From: Lentimicrobiaceae bacterium
GTDB taxonomy: Bacteria > Bacteroidota > Bacteroidia > Bacteroidales > JALOCA01
NCBI GenBank assembly: GCA_023227965.1
Contig: JALOCA010000010.1
Coordinates: forward strand, 1-64,000
DNA: 64,000 nt
Reading direction: 5' to 3'
The notes under the pieces were generated by a model. That model had not been told where the DNA came from and searched no databases. It was given only the letters and a program-made list of their open reading frames with translations. Position numbers and translations under genes: made by a program. Shown here in pieces: positions 1-8,846 of this stretch (positions are counted from its first letter, which is position 1; every line of letters begins with the position of its first letter).

Positions 1-1650
1 AACAGTGGTAGCTACTAATATCTGGGTTTCAGCTTTTATAAATTTTTGCATTTCGACTTCTTTATCAGCAGTTTTCATCTGACCATGTAACATGCTGATA
101 CTGCAATCAGGAAATATTTCGCACAATTGGGCATACCCTTCTTCGAGATGTTTTATATCGAGGGTTTCCGATTCAAATATCAGAGGGTATACAACATACG
201 CCTGCCGTCCCTCTTTGATTTTTTCATACAAAAATTTATACACCTGTATTCTTTTATTTTCAAATGCATGTATGGTTTTAACGGATTTTCTTCCCGGAGG
301 GAGTTCGTCAATTACAGAAGTATCAAGATCGCCATACACCGTCATTGCCAGGGTGCGCGGAATGGGTGTGGCGGTCATTACCAAAACATGAGGCGGAATA
401 CTTGTTTTCTCCCAGAGTCGCGAACGTTGCTCTACCCCAAAACGGTGTTGTTCGTCAATAATTACCAATCCCAAGTTGCTAAATTGTACATTTTCTTCGA
501 TAAGGGCATGCGTGCCTATAAGGATGTGAATGGTATTGTTTTCGAGTTGTTGATGTAAAGCCTTCCGCAGGGCAGATTTGGTACTACCCGTTAAAAGTGC
601 AATGTTAATGGACATACCGTTAAGAAACCGTTGTAAAGTAGCAAAATGCTGGGTGGCTAAAATTTCGGTCGGAGCCATCATGCAACTTTGAAATCCGTTA
701 TCTGCAGCAATGAGCATACACATCAAAGCCACCAGGGTTTTTCCGCTCCCAACGTCGCCTTGCAGCAAACGGTTCATCTGCTTTCCCGAGCCTAAATCTT
801 TTCTAATCTCTTTTACAACTCTTTTTTGTGCCGCTGTAAGTTGAAAGGGAAGATGGTACTGGTAAAAACTGTTAAAAAATTCTCCTACTTTAACAAAAAT
901 CTGTCCTTTGATTTTCTTCTCCCGTAAATTTTTTACGTTCAGCATTCCTAACTGTAAAAAGAAAAGTTCTTCAAATTTCAGTCGGGTTTCAGCCTTTTTC
1001 AGCAACAAAGGATTTGCGGGAAAGTGGATATTTACAAGAGCTTGTTCCCTGCTTATCAACTTTAAGTTACTGATAATTTCTTCGGTAAGGGTTTCCGGAA
1101 TCTGTTCCTTGGCTGCCGGAAGCAACGTTTGCATTATTTTTGCCAGGGTTCTGCTGTTTATGCCCCATTTTTTAAGTTTTTCGGTAGTATTGTAAAAAGG
1201 GTACAAACCCTCATAAGGAACGGTATTTTCGGGATTGGCTGTATCTATTTCGGGATGGGGTATGTTGTAAATACCATTAAAAAGAGTGGGTTTGCCAAAA
1301 ATAATGTAATCAATGTTAGGGTTAAAGCGGTCGGAAAGCCATTTGAATCCCTGGAACCAAATCAGTTCAATAGTCCCGCTGTTATCGGTAAGCAGGGCGG
1401 TCATTCTTCTACTCCGGTCTTTGCCGGTAAATTGGATATTGCTTATTCGTCCTTTTAATTGGATATAGGCAAGGTCATTCTGTATTTCGCTGATTTTGGT
1501 AATTTTACTTCTATCTATATATTTATAAGGATAATACGATAAAAAATCTTCAACAGTAAATATCTGAAGTTCTTTTTTTAATAAATCTGCTTTTTTAGGA
1601 CCAACTCCTTTGCAATATTCTACAGGAGACTCAAGAAAAGTATTTTGCAT
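1..1650 (-). CDS. recG: ATP-dependent DNA helicase RecG (3' end cut by window edge)
   Basis: RecG remodels stalled replication forks and branch-migrates recombination intermediates. The minus-strand reading frame begins at an ATG at 1648-1650 (MQNTFLESPVEYCKGVGPKK) and stays open to position 1, giving about 550 of the roughly 700 residues usual for the family, so the C-terminal end of helicase domain 2 lies outside the window. Visible in order are the N-terminal wedge/OB region, Walker A (LLQGDVGSGKT), motif Ia (MAPTEILA), the DEQH box followed by RFGVEQR, and motif III (TATPIPRTL), all typical of RecG. It lies just downstream of the gldN terminator and probably has its own transcription start. 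The family call is very secure. Confidence 0.96.
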   Translation of the reverse strand, partial: MQNTFLESPVEYCKGVGPKKADLLKKELQIFTVEDFLSYYPYKYIDRSKITKISEIQNDLAYIQLKGRISNIQFTGKDRSRRMTALLTDNSGTIELIWFQGFKWLSDRFNPNIDYIIFGKPTLFNGIYNIPHPEIDTANPENTVPYEGLYPFYNTTEKLKKWGINSRTLAKIMQTLLPAAKEQIPETLTEEIISNLKLISREQALVNIHFPANPLLLKKAETRLKFEELFFLQLGMLNVKNLREKKIKGQIFVKVGEFFNSFYQYHLPFQLTAAQKRVVKEIRKDLGSGKQMNRLLQGDVGSGKTLVALMCMLIAADNGFQSCMMAPTEILATQHFATLQRFLNGMSINIALLTGSTKSALRKALHQQLENNTIHILIGTHALIEENVQFSNLGLVIIDEQHRFGVEQRSRLWEKTSIPPHVLVMTATPIPRTLAMTVYGDLDTSVIDELPPGRKSVKTIHAFENKRIQVYKFLYEKIKEGRQAYVVYPLIFESETLDIKHLEEGYAQLCEIFPDCSISMLHGQMKTADKEVEMQKFIKAETQILVATTV

Positions 1651-1692
1651 TTTCCTTTAATAATAACGCAAAGATAAGAAGCAATATCAATA

Positions 1693-1729
1693 AAAAAGCC
1701 GTCCCAAGGTTTTGAGACGGCTTTTTTTG
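1693..1729 (-). terminator. Rho-independent terminator after gldN
   Basis: A hairpin with GCCGTC/GACGGC arms and flanking A and T runs lies 15 bases beyond the gldN stop codon. Read on the minus strand it ends in a T run. It closes the type IX secretion operon before recG. It could work in both directions, since both flanks are A/T-rich. Confidence 0.8.
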
Positions 1730-1743
1730 CTTAAGTATCAATT

Positions 1744-2604
1744 TTAGTATTCCCACAAGTCGTGTTCGTAGTTAAACATGTCATCTTTTATCCGTTGTGC
1801 TTCGAGCAAAGCATCCAAACCTTGTGCATACTGCGTTATTTTACGGTCGTAAACATTGTCTTCCTTATACACATAGCTTGAAAACATGCGTTTCCAGAAC
1901 AGGTCGTCAAAGGTAAGGCGGTTAGAGCCATTGTTGCGGTTAAAAACTTCGGCTTTGGCAAGAATATTTCTTGCTTCGGGGAAATATATCCAAAACATAG
2001 GTTCATCTCCACGATAATTGCCTTTTTCGTCGAAACTGGCTTTAACCGGGCAGATGCCTATTATTCTTACATCCATCATTGAGCGTTGCTTATCGAAGAA
2101 CCAGTCTTCCTTGATACGGATTTTTTTAACATCCGATGCATTGAAAGTATTGGTAATTATGGTATCATAGAAATCGTAAGGGGGGTTTGGGCGTTGCATT
2201 TGTTGTGTATCTGCACGTTCCAATCGCCCAATGATTTCCTGATAGGTAAGAGGTACTATCATCTCATCGGTTGAGGATGTGGCGTCGTAGGCAGTAAGGG
2301 TACCTTCTTTCAGGGCATCCATGATGACTGTCATAAAACTACGCCAACCACTATGCTGAGATTCAGGGTAGTATAACGGCTGATTCATTTTTTCGCGAAA
2401 ATCAATGACTTGCCAAAGGCGTTTCTGCCAAAAAATATCTGCTTCGCGTACGTAAGCATACGATACAGGTTTTTTCTCAATGGTATTTATTTTATCATAA
2501 ACGCCGTCACGCGGAGGAGTATCCTGAATTTGTTGCGCAAAACCATTCAGATGAATTGTTGCCAAACCTATGAGCAACAATAAGAAACCGGTGAAATTTT
2601 TCAT
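1744..2604 (-). CDS. gldN: Type IX secretion / gliding motility protein GldN (PorN)
   Basis: GldN/PorN is a periplasmic component of the type IX secretion system (T9SS). It forms large rings with the lipoprotein GldK/PorK at the outer membrane and contacts GldM. The 286-residue product starts with a signal peptide (MKNFTGFLLLLIGLATIHLN, cleavage probably near FAQQ), and the length fits the family. Internal landmarks are the VSYAYVREADIFWQKRLW segment and the phrases MFWIYFPEAR and FDDLFWKRMFSSYVYKEDN, which I recognise from the GldN family. It is the last gene of the gldKLMN operon, 29 bases after gldM, and is followed by a terminator. The call is secure from sequence and context together. 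Confidence 0.95.
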   Translation of the reverse strand: MKNFTGFLLLLIGLATIHLNGFAQQIQDTPPRDGVYDKINTIEKKPVSYAYVREADIFWQKRLWQVIDFREKMNQPLYYPESQHSGWRSFMTVIMDALKEGTLTAYDATSSTDEMIVPLTYQEIIGRLERADTQQMQRPNPPYDFYDTIITNTFNASDVKKIRIKEDWFFDKQRSMMDVRIIGICPVKASFDEKGNYRGDEPMFWIYFPEARNILAKAEVFNRNNGSNRLTFDDLFWKRMFSSYVYKEDNVYDRKITQYAQGLDALLEAQRIKDDMFNYEHDLWEY

Positions 2605-2633
2605 ATATAACCTCCAATTAATGATTTCAATAA

Positions 2634-4199
2634 TTATTTTATTTCAAGGCTAATGGTACCCAAGCGACGGGTACTTCCGTCGGGTCCTTTTGCCATTATA
2701 TTTTCAAGCCAAATTTTATCACCTCGTTTTGAATTTCTGATAAAATTTTTCATTTCTTCTGTAAGAAGATTGCCCTTACCCTGAAGGGGGAAGACGTCTC
2801 CTCCGCGGATAGAAATAAAAGTAAACGAATTGATAACAAAGTTCAGGTCGAATTCAAAGTCTTCGGGCATACGTGGGATAAGAGCTCCGGCAGCCAGAAG
2901 TGCATTTTTGGCAACGGGACCTCCGTCAACATTGGCAATAAAGGCGTTGGGTGGTGGTAATCGTTTTACCCTGAATTCGGCACTACCCATGCTACGAGTG
3001 GTTTTGTCGCTTTTCATTGCTACACTGATGATTGCCTTTCCTTGTTGACTAACTCTTACTACCCAATTTTTGCCCGAAGCATCACGGCGTAGTGTTCCTG
3101 TGCTGATGGTTGCAGATAGGTTATTATCTGCTACACCCGGTACGGAAATGGAAACAGGATTATCAACGCCCATATAAAATACATTCATTTTTATAGCAGA
3201 TACTGTTAATGAAGGACGTGCCACGATGTATTCGTTTTCGAAAGGATAGCTGTTTGTAATTCCGGATGGGGAGGTAACTTTAATTACTCCGTTGTATTTT
3301 TTCACTCCTTCGCTTGTTGCAGCGGCTGTGTAGTTTACAATACCATTTTCGCCTGAAATTCTTCCGCCTCCGATAACAACTTCGGGATTTTGTTTGGTAT
3401 CATAAGCGGCTACCAGGATTTCTGCTTCATATTTATCACCCAAGAAAACGTAGTTACTTTTTGCAATTACTTTTGCAGTAATGGCATCAAAGGTAAAATC
3501 TTCAGCAGATATAGATGCATAAAGGTGATTTACAACATCAAACTCAATATTTTGGATGTCGTTGACCAGTTTGTTTAAAATTGTTACATCGGCTGCAAGA
3601 ATGGTATGGTAAAAGTGATGCATTTCCCATGGTTGCTTGTCACCGCTCGCATCATAAAAAGGACCATCGGTATTAATTCCAATTGTGATATTAGAACGGT
3701 TTGCCGGGTCAATCAGATTTAATACATTTGTTTTGTACTGAATAATCTTGTCTTTCAGTTCACGGGCTTTCCCGTTGGAGCCATTTTGTGATTCTCCGAT
3801 AAAATACCGGGTAGATTGGTCATATTTATCTTTGGTTTGAATTTCGCGTAAAGGGATTTTTTTAGCTTCATCAATAGTAATTCCTTCTGAAACAGAAATT
3901 ACTTCATATTTTATTCCTTCAATATATTTGATAAGTTCTTGGGTAAGTTTTTGTGCTTTCTGGGCTTTTTCCCAGTAAGGACGTACCTTGTTTTGATTAA
4001 TTGCAAATTGTTGTTGGAATTTAGAATACGTTCCGTCAATTTTTTGGGAGAAGCTCTTATTAGTGGTTTCCATACTTTCGTTTACCACAAGAAATGCTTC
4101 CAGAATTTCAACGGAGACGTTCAATGCCAACAAAGCAGTTAACACCAGGTACATCATCGCAATCATTTTTTGCCTTGGTGTTTCCTTATATGAAGCCAT
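2634..4199 (-). CDS. gldM: Type IX secretion motor subunit GldM (PorM)
   Basis: GldM/PorM is the periplasm-spanning partner of GldL in the proton-driven motor that powers type IX secretion and gliding. The 521-residue protein has a short cytoplasmic N-terminus, one transmembrane helix at about residues 13-32 (MIAMMYLVLTALLALNVSVE), then a long periplasmic part. The start MASYKETPRQKMIAMMY is typical of the family. The helical first periplasmic domain is followed by beta-rich domains, with the region around residues 280-410 (ISGENGIVNY, FYMGVDNPVSI) and a C-terminal domain that would contact the GldK-GldN ring. It sits between gldL (56 bases upstream) and gldN. Length and order match the family. 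Confidence 0.96.
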   Translation of the reverse strand: MASYKETPRQKMIAMMYLVLTALLALNVSVEILEAFLVVNESMETTNKSFSQKIDGTYSKFQQQFAINQNKVRPYWEKAQKAQKLTQELIKYIEGIKYEVISVSEGITIDEAKKIPLREIQTKDKYDQSTRYFIGESQNGSNGKARELKDKIIQYKTNVLNLIDPANRSNITIGINTDGPFYDASGDKQPWEMHHFYHTILAADVTILNKLVNDIQNIEFDVVNHLYASISAEDFTFDAITAKVIAKSNYVFLGDKYEAEILVAAYDTKQNPEVVIGGGRISGENGIVNYTAAATSEGVKKYNGVIKVTSPSGITNSYPFENEYIVARPSLTVSAIKMNVFYMGVDNPVSISVPGVADNNLSATISTGTLRRDASGKNWVVRVSQQGKAIISVAMKSDKTTRSMGSAEFRVKRLPPPNAFIANVDGGPVAKNALLAAGALIPRMPEDFEFDLNFVINSFTFISIRGGDVFPLQGKGNLLTEEMKNFIRNSKRGDKIWLENIMAKGPDGSTRRLGTISLEIK

Positions 4200-4255
4200 A
4201 ATTATTTTTTCTAATTAAAATTTGAGTAATGTATTGATTGGTATTGTGCAGATGA

Positions 4256-5284
4256 CTATTTAACATTAACATTCATAGCTGCCAGCATATTGCCATACAC
4301 GTTGTTGAGTGCGGCAACCCGCTTAGTAAGATTGTCCACTTCGTCTTTGTATAAGCCGGTTTTTTCATTACTGGCTTCGAGATTGGAAAGGAAATTTTTA
4401 ATCGTTACCTGCAATTTAGCCGTAGCTTCTGCCTGCTGGTTCGAACCCTGGAGTTGCAGTTCGTAAACAGTATTAAGGGCTGCAAGGTTATCAGAAATTT
4501 TCTTGATATGTTGGTTTAGCTGAGTAGTTTCTACTTTTGAAAAATCGAGTTGCTGAGCAGATTTTGTCAGTATTTCAGTAGTTTGTGCATATTTCTGGGC
4601 AAAAGCATTGACTGTTTCTGTTGCTGTTTTTACACTTCCTGCAAAGGCGTTGGTGGCATTTAAATCCACTTTCAGGGCTTCAGAAGCTTGGGCATAAGCG
4701 GTGGAAAGGGTGCCAATGGAAGAAGCTGCCTTTTTCATATTGTTGAAATATTCATCAGAAACGTTGATGTCGGCTTCCAGTTTTTGTGAAGTTTTAAGGT
4801 AGGATTCCGATAATTTGCCCACGGATTGCGAAGCACCTTTCATATTCTTAATATATTCATCGGTAGCCATGGAAGCGCCGGAAACATCGTTAAGTTTTGC
4901 AGTGGTGTCACTCAGTGAGCGCAAACCTTTACCAAGGCTCTCAATAAGTTCGGGACCTATTTTGGCTTTACCCAGCATATCGTCCAATTCCTGGGTAAGG
5001 GGTTTTTTACCTTTAATTACCTCGCCTACTTTGCCGCCATGATAAATTCCGGCAAGTTCGGGATAAACAAGACTCCAGTCAGGTTCAACATGAGGGGGTT
5101 CAAAAGCTGAAAAGAAGAATATGATAGCCTCGGTACCTAAACCGATAATAAGCATCATATTGGCACCGTAATAGTGATTAATTTTAAATAGAGCACCCAA
5201 AATTACAACTGAAGCTCCCCAGCCATACAACCTAGCCATGAAATTTCTGTATCCTTTTGATCTGGTTAATGTGAATAAACTCAT
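4256..5284 (-). CDS. gldL: Type IX secretion motor subunit GldL (PorL), with repeated coiled-coil tail
   Basis: GldL/PorL is the inner-membrane half of the T9SS proton motor. The N-terminus is highly typical: MARLYGWGASVVILGALFKI forms transmembrane helix 1 and MMLIIGLGTEAIIFFFSAFE forms helix 2. The glutamate within helix 2 (GTEAIIFF) corresponds to the conserved membrane-embedded acidic residue thought to take part in proton flow. The remaining roughly 250 residues are a helical cytoplasmic tail. In it I see about three related segments of about 36 residues around residues 125-240, each with a D/N-x-(Y/F)-x-x-x-(M/V)-K core and an S/T-Y-x-K/Q-(T/A)-(S/T) turn. At 342 residues it is longer than the shortest family members because of this tail. 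The identification is secure; the repeat is my reading. Confidence 0.95.
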   Translation of the reverse strand: MSLFTLTRSKGYRNFMARLYGWGASVVILGALFKINHYYGANMMLIIGLGTEAIIFFFSAFEPPHVEPDWSLVYPELAGIYHGGKVGEVIKGKKPLTQELDDMLGKAKIGPELIESLGKGLRSLSDTTAKLNDVSGASMATDEYIKNMKGASQSVGKLSESYLKTSQKLEADINVSDEYFNNMKKAASSIGTLSTAYAQASEALKVDLNATNAFAGSVKTATETVNAFAQKYAQTTEILTKSAQQLDFSKVETTQLNQHIKKISDNLAALNTVYELQLQGSNQQAEATAKLQVTIKNFLSNLEASNEKTGLYKDEVDNLTKRVAALNNVYGNMLAAMNVNVK

Positions 5285-5331
5285 AATGAAATTATTTTTA
5301 AAATTATTGTAAATTGGTTAATTGCGAAAGG

Positions 5332-6684
5332 TTAATTATAAATTCTTGATGCTCTGGCGGGACTATCATCTTTCTGGCGTCCCAGATAGTTCTGAACGCA
5401 ACGGAAACCGATATAACACTTGGCAGTATCCTGATATTCGTAAGCACGGGTAGAAACCTGAAGGTAATAGGAAATGTCTTTCCACGAACCGCCACGTACC
5501 ACTTTACGTTTCATGGAAGGGGGGTCGGTATCTTTGGCATTATATACATAGTTTTGGTTCAAATCCCAGGCAAAGTTATAGGTAGCTTCATCAAAAGCAG
5601 AATTGGTCCATTCTGCCACGTTGCCTGCCATATCAAAGAGTCCCCAGTCGTTGGGAGGATAATGGGCTACGATAACGGTGTACAAACCTCCGTCGCAGGC
5701 ATAGTCGCCACGCATAGGTTTAAAGTTGGCAAGGAAACATCCTTTGGCATTACGGGTGTAAGGTCCACCCCAGGGATAGGGGCTTAAAGTATTTCCACCG
5801 CGGGCTGCCCATTCCCATTCTGCTTCGCTGGGCAGACGAAATTCGCTAACAATGGCTTGTTTTTTCCCGTGCAGATAATTAGACATTTTTTGTGTACGCC
5901 AGATGCAGAAAGCACGTGCCTGTTTCCAGTTTACACCCACTACCGGGTAATTGTCGTAAGCCGGATGCCAAAAATAACGTTCTGTCATAGGGTCATTGAA
6001 AGTGTAAGCATAGTCGTGTATCCAGCAAAGAGTATCGGGGAAAATATTTATCACTTCTTTACGAACGTAAACGGAACGGTCTTTCATCCCTTGCGGACGG
6101 TTTGCCAAACCTGCATCTTTGGGATCGCCCTGGGTATAATCCTTGCTTGCGGCAGCTTTCAGGTCAACCCAGTAATATTCGTAATATAATTTACGTGTAT
6201 CAATTTCCTTACGGCGAAAATATCTTTCGTGTTCGGGGAGGAACATGGCTTCGAGGGCTTCTTTTTCCTGCTCACCATCCCATTTAATATCATTTTTCAT
6301 GTTAAGAAAAGGAGGGTCGTATTGGTTCCCTTTTTTGTCTTCGGTAATCAGGTAGCGTTCGGGTACAGCTTCACCGACAAGGCGGCGGGCTATGGAATCG
6401 CGAACCCAGAATACGAACTCACGGTATTCATTATTGGTAATTTCTGTTTCATCCATAAAAAAAGCAGGAGTGGAAACGGTTTTGGGTTCACTGATCTGGG
6501 CAAAGGGAACATCTTCATCACTTACACCCATCGTAAAACTTCCCATGGGTATGTATGCCATTCCGTAAGGATCGGGTTGGTAAAATTTTGAACGCTTTGT
6601 AACCCCGGTAAGTTCTCCGTTTCCGGAGTTACCACAGCTTCCTAAAATGACAAGCATGGTGAAATAAAGGAGCAGTTTTTTCAT
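5332..6684 (-). CDS. gldK: Type IX secretion lipoprotein GldK (PorK)
   Basis: GldK/PorK is an outer-membrane lipoprotein that forms the T9SS periplasmic ring with GldN. The 450-residue product has a lipoprotein signal with a lipobox LGSC (lipidated Cys17), then a formylglycine-generating-enzyme (FGE/SUMF1)-like domain. Landmarks of that domain are the opening MAYIPMGSFTMG, the DETEITNNEYREFV segment, RLPSEAEWEWAARGG, DMAGNVAEWT, VVRGGSWKD and IGFRCV near the C-terminus. In this family the fold is structural, not known to be enzymatic. It is the first gene of gldKLMN, 47 bases before gldL, and has a well-formed promoter upstream at 6760-6789. Confidence 0.96.
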   Translation of the reverse strand: MKKLLLYFTMLVILGSCGNSGNGELTGVTKRSKFYQPDPYGMAYIPMGSFTMGVSDEDVPFAQISEPKTVSTPAFFMDETEITNNEYREFVFWVRDSIARRLVGEAVPERYLITEDKKGNQYDPPFLNMKNDIKWDGEQEKEALEAMFLPEHERYFRRKEIDTRKLYYEYYWVDLKAAASKDYTQGDPKDAGLANRPQGMKDRSVYVRKEVINIFPDTLCWIHDYAYTFNDPMTERYFWHPAYDNYPVVGVNWKQARAFCIWRTQKMSNYLHGKKQAIVSEFRLPSEAEWEWAARGGNTLSPYPWGGPYTRNAKGCFLANFKPMRGDYACDGGLYTVIVAHYPPNDWGLFDMAGNVAEWTNSAFDEATYNFAWDLNQNYVYNAKDTDPPSMKRKVVRGGSWKDISYYLQVSTRAYEYQDTAKCYIGFRCVQNYLGRQKDDSPARASRIYN

Positions 6685-6759
6685 GTTATTTTATGATTTT
6701 GTATTCAACTAACGTATTTTCAGTATATTTATTATTTTTTGATAATTTTTTTTCCGACG

Positions 6760-6789
6760 CAAAAGTAAATAAATAGTTTAATTTTACAA
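6760..6789 (-). promoter_or_regulatory. Bacteroidota-type promoter for gldKLMN
   Basis: On the minus strand a TTG (6787-6789) is followed by exactly 19 bases and then TACTTTTG (6760-6767), a full match to the -7 consensus TAnnTTTG of Bacteroidota housekeeping promoters. It overlaps the last codons of porP and would start transcription near 6752, leaving a leader of about 70 bases before gldK. So gldKLMN can be transcribed separately from porP. Confidence 0.7.
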
Positions 6790-7737
6790 GTATCTTGTAT
6801 TTTTATAACTTCTCGGATGTTTTTCTATTTCCAATCCGAAGCAATATCGCAACATAATTTCATGACTTCCCGAAGTACCGGCTCCTAAAATTTTCGAGGT
6901 GGTAAGGTCGTACGAATAGCCTATCTGCAGGTCTTTTATCGTTAATCCTAAAAAAATTACTACTGCATCCTGTACACGATAAGTTAAACCTCCCCATACT
7001 TTATTATTATATTTTAGCATGGCATTAATATCGTATTGGGCAGTAGTTCCGTCGGTTTTAACAAATACCGAAGGAATAACTTCGTAGGCAGGGTGCCCGG
7101 GTATTGTCATTGGATAGCCTCCCGTTAGATAATAATGCCTTACACCCTTGTAAGCCGTGGTTTTTCCTTCGGTACCCAGCAACTGTGATGCTGACAACCC
7201 TGCATAAAACCCGTTGGGTACCTGGTAATAAATACCTAAACCTCCGTCCAAAATCATTTCGCTTTCTTTTCCCTTTTCTCCCAGCACAGGATCGCCTGTT
7301 TTGCCGTCGGGCGGAATGTATTTTGAGAAATCACGTGACTGATTTAGCATACTGATGTTTAATCCTATACCTAAGTCTCCTGCACCTGCAACCGTACGAT
7401 AGGCATAGCCTATCTTCAGATCAATATTTTTTTCAAACCCCAGCTTATCCTGATAAATGGCAAATCCTATGCCGCCATGCAAGAGATTAATTGGAGCATC
7501 CGCCGAAAAAATAAAAGTTTCGGGGGCTACGTTATTACCCTCCTTGTCCTTAAATCCTACCCATTGCTGCCGGATTAACCCGGTAATGCATACAGCATCG
7601 CTACTACCCAGACTCCCTGGATTTACCACGGCATGATTGAACATGTTATGGCTTACCTGGTATTCCTGCTGGGCTTTTGCTTGCACACATAGCATTACCA
7701 ATGCACTTACGACTGCTATTATCCTTAGGTATTTCAT
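6784..7737 (-). CDS. porP: PorP/SprF family type IX secretion outer-membrane protein
   Basis: PorP/SprF proteins are outer-membrane beta barrels tied to the T9SS, and family members help specific secreted or surface proteins leave the cell or anchor the system. I choose the ATG at 7735-7737 (MKYLRIIAVVSALVMLCVQA) because it opens directly with a signal peptide; an ATG five codons upstream at 7750-7752 is also possible. The mature part begins with the family hallmark QEYQVSHNMFNHAVVNPGSLGSS-like segment, contains GLIRQQWVGFKDKEG and GGIGFAIYQDKLGFEKN, and ends in the typical LGAGTSGSHEIMLRYCF closing strand. Total is about 317 residues, normal for the family. It precedes gldK, the same order as porP-porK-L-M-N in Porphyromonas. 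Confidence 0.92.
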   Translation of the reverse strand: MKYLRIIAVVSALVMLCVQAKAQQEYQVSHNMFNHAVVNPGSLGSSDAVCITGLIRQQWVGFKDKEGNNVAPETFIFSADAPINLLHGGIGFAIYQDKLGFEKNIDLKIGYAYRTVAGAGDLGIGLNISMLNQSRDFSKYIPPDGKTGDPVLGEKGKESEMILDGGLGIYYQVPNGFYAGLSASQLLGTEGKTTAYKGVRHYYLTGGYPMTIPGHPAYEVIPSVFVKTDGTTAQYDINAMLKYNNKVWGGLTYRVQDAVVIFLGLTIKDLQIGYSYDLTTSKILGAGTSGSHEIMLRYCFGLEIEKHPRSYKNTRYL

Positions 7738-7853
7738 CCGGTAATTATCCATCTAAAACGGGGGCATAAAATAACGACTAAATTTTTATTTGAACAAATA
7801 CAGAGCAAACATTTTTTAAACTTGGTTTACTGCTTTTTATTGTAAAAAGGACT

Positions 7854-7861
7854 TAATTTTG
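7854..7861 (+). promoter_or_regulatory. Probable -7 element (TAATTTTG) upstream of the YitT-family gene
   Basis: TAATTTTG matches the TAnnTTTG consensus and lies 44 bases before the ATG at 7906. I found no TTG at the standard 19-base spacing, so only half of the promoter is supported. Confidence 0.4.
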
Positions 7862-7905
7862 CAGACTTTTTTTATTGTAAAGCTATTTATCAAATTATCA
7901 AAAGT

Positions 7906-8826
7906 ATGGCAATGTTATCATCTGAAAAGATTTTCTCAAAAAAGTGGTTTCTTTCTTACAGCCTGATTGTAATCGGCTCGTTTATTCTGGCTGCAGGTTT
8001 TGTATTTTTTATCAACCCCTATCATATCGTTCCTGGCGGGGTGTATGGTATAGGCATAGTGGTGCATTATCTGGTTCCGCAAATTCCTATTGGTACCTTT
8101 GGTTTGGCAATGAATATTCCACTTACACTCATTGGGATAAAACTACTTGGCCCGCGTTTCGGGATTAAAACAGTGGTTGGCATGGTGTTTGCCTCTGTGT
8201 TTATGGATTTGCTTACCGCAATGGTAGGCGAAAACCCTGCCACCATCCTGCATGGTTCGGTCAACCTTACGGATGATATTTTACTGTCGTGTATTTTTGG
8301 CGGAGTGGTAATTGGTTTTGGGCTTGGTTTGATTTTCAAAGCCAAGGCTACTTCCGGTGGCAGCGATATTGTTGCTATGATTATCGCCAAATATACCAAA
8401 CTCCCATTGGGGCAATTAATGATTTATGTGGACTCCACCATTGTTTTGATTGGTTTTGCCGTGTTTGGTGACTGGAAAATCCCTCTGTATTCCTGGATAG
8501 TGATTTTCGTTACCGGAAAAGTAATAGATGTGGTGCTACAGGGAGTAAATTACGACAAAACCTTATTTATCATCTCCGATAAATATGAAGAAATCCGGGA
8601 AAAGGTAATTAACGACCTTAACCGTGGCGGTACTTTCATCCCTGGAAAAGGAATGTACAACGGCAGCGATAAAACCATCATCTTTACCGTGGTAAACCGC
8701 ACTGAGCAAGCTATACTGGAAGAATACATCCACAATGTTGACCCGCATGCTTTTGTAACCGTACTCGAAGCAAACGAAATCCTTGGTGAAGGGTTTAAAA
8801 GTCTTGATGAAAAATTAAAAGGATAA
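7906..8826 (+). CDS. YitT family membrane protein (DUF161 + DUF2179)
   Basis: YitT-family proteins are integral inner-membrane proteins of unresolved function. This 306-residue product shows about five to six hydrophobic segments in its first 210 residues, beginning with ILAAGFVFFINPYHIVPGGV, the family signature that includes NPYxIxPGG. Further hallmarks are the KATSGGSDIVAMII segment and VLQGVNYDKTLFIISDKYEE, which opens the soluble C-terminal DUF2179 domain. That domain runs to the end, with RGGTFIPGKGMYNGSDKTII and DPHAFVTVLEANEILGEGF. It stands alone, convergent with the FNR-like gene downstream. The family is certain, the role is not known. Confidence 0.92.
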   Translation: MAMLSSEKIFSKKWFLSYSLIVIGSFILAAGFVFFINPYHIVPGGVYGIGIVVHYLVPQIPIGTFGLAMNIPLTLIGIKLLGPRFGIKTVVGMVFASVFMDLLTAMVGENPATILHGSVNLTDDILLSCIFGGVVIGFGLGLIFKAKATSGGSDIVAMIIAKYTKLPLGQLMIYVDSTIVLIGFAVFGDWKIPLYSWIVIFVTGKVIDVVLQGVNYDKTLFIISDKYEEIREKVINDLNRGGTFIPGKGMYNGSDKTIIFTVVNRTEQAILEEYIHNVDPHAFVTVLEANEILGEGFKSLDEKLKG

Positions 8827-8846
8827 GCAAAGAAATTTTTCTGGTC

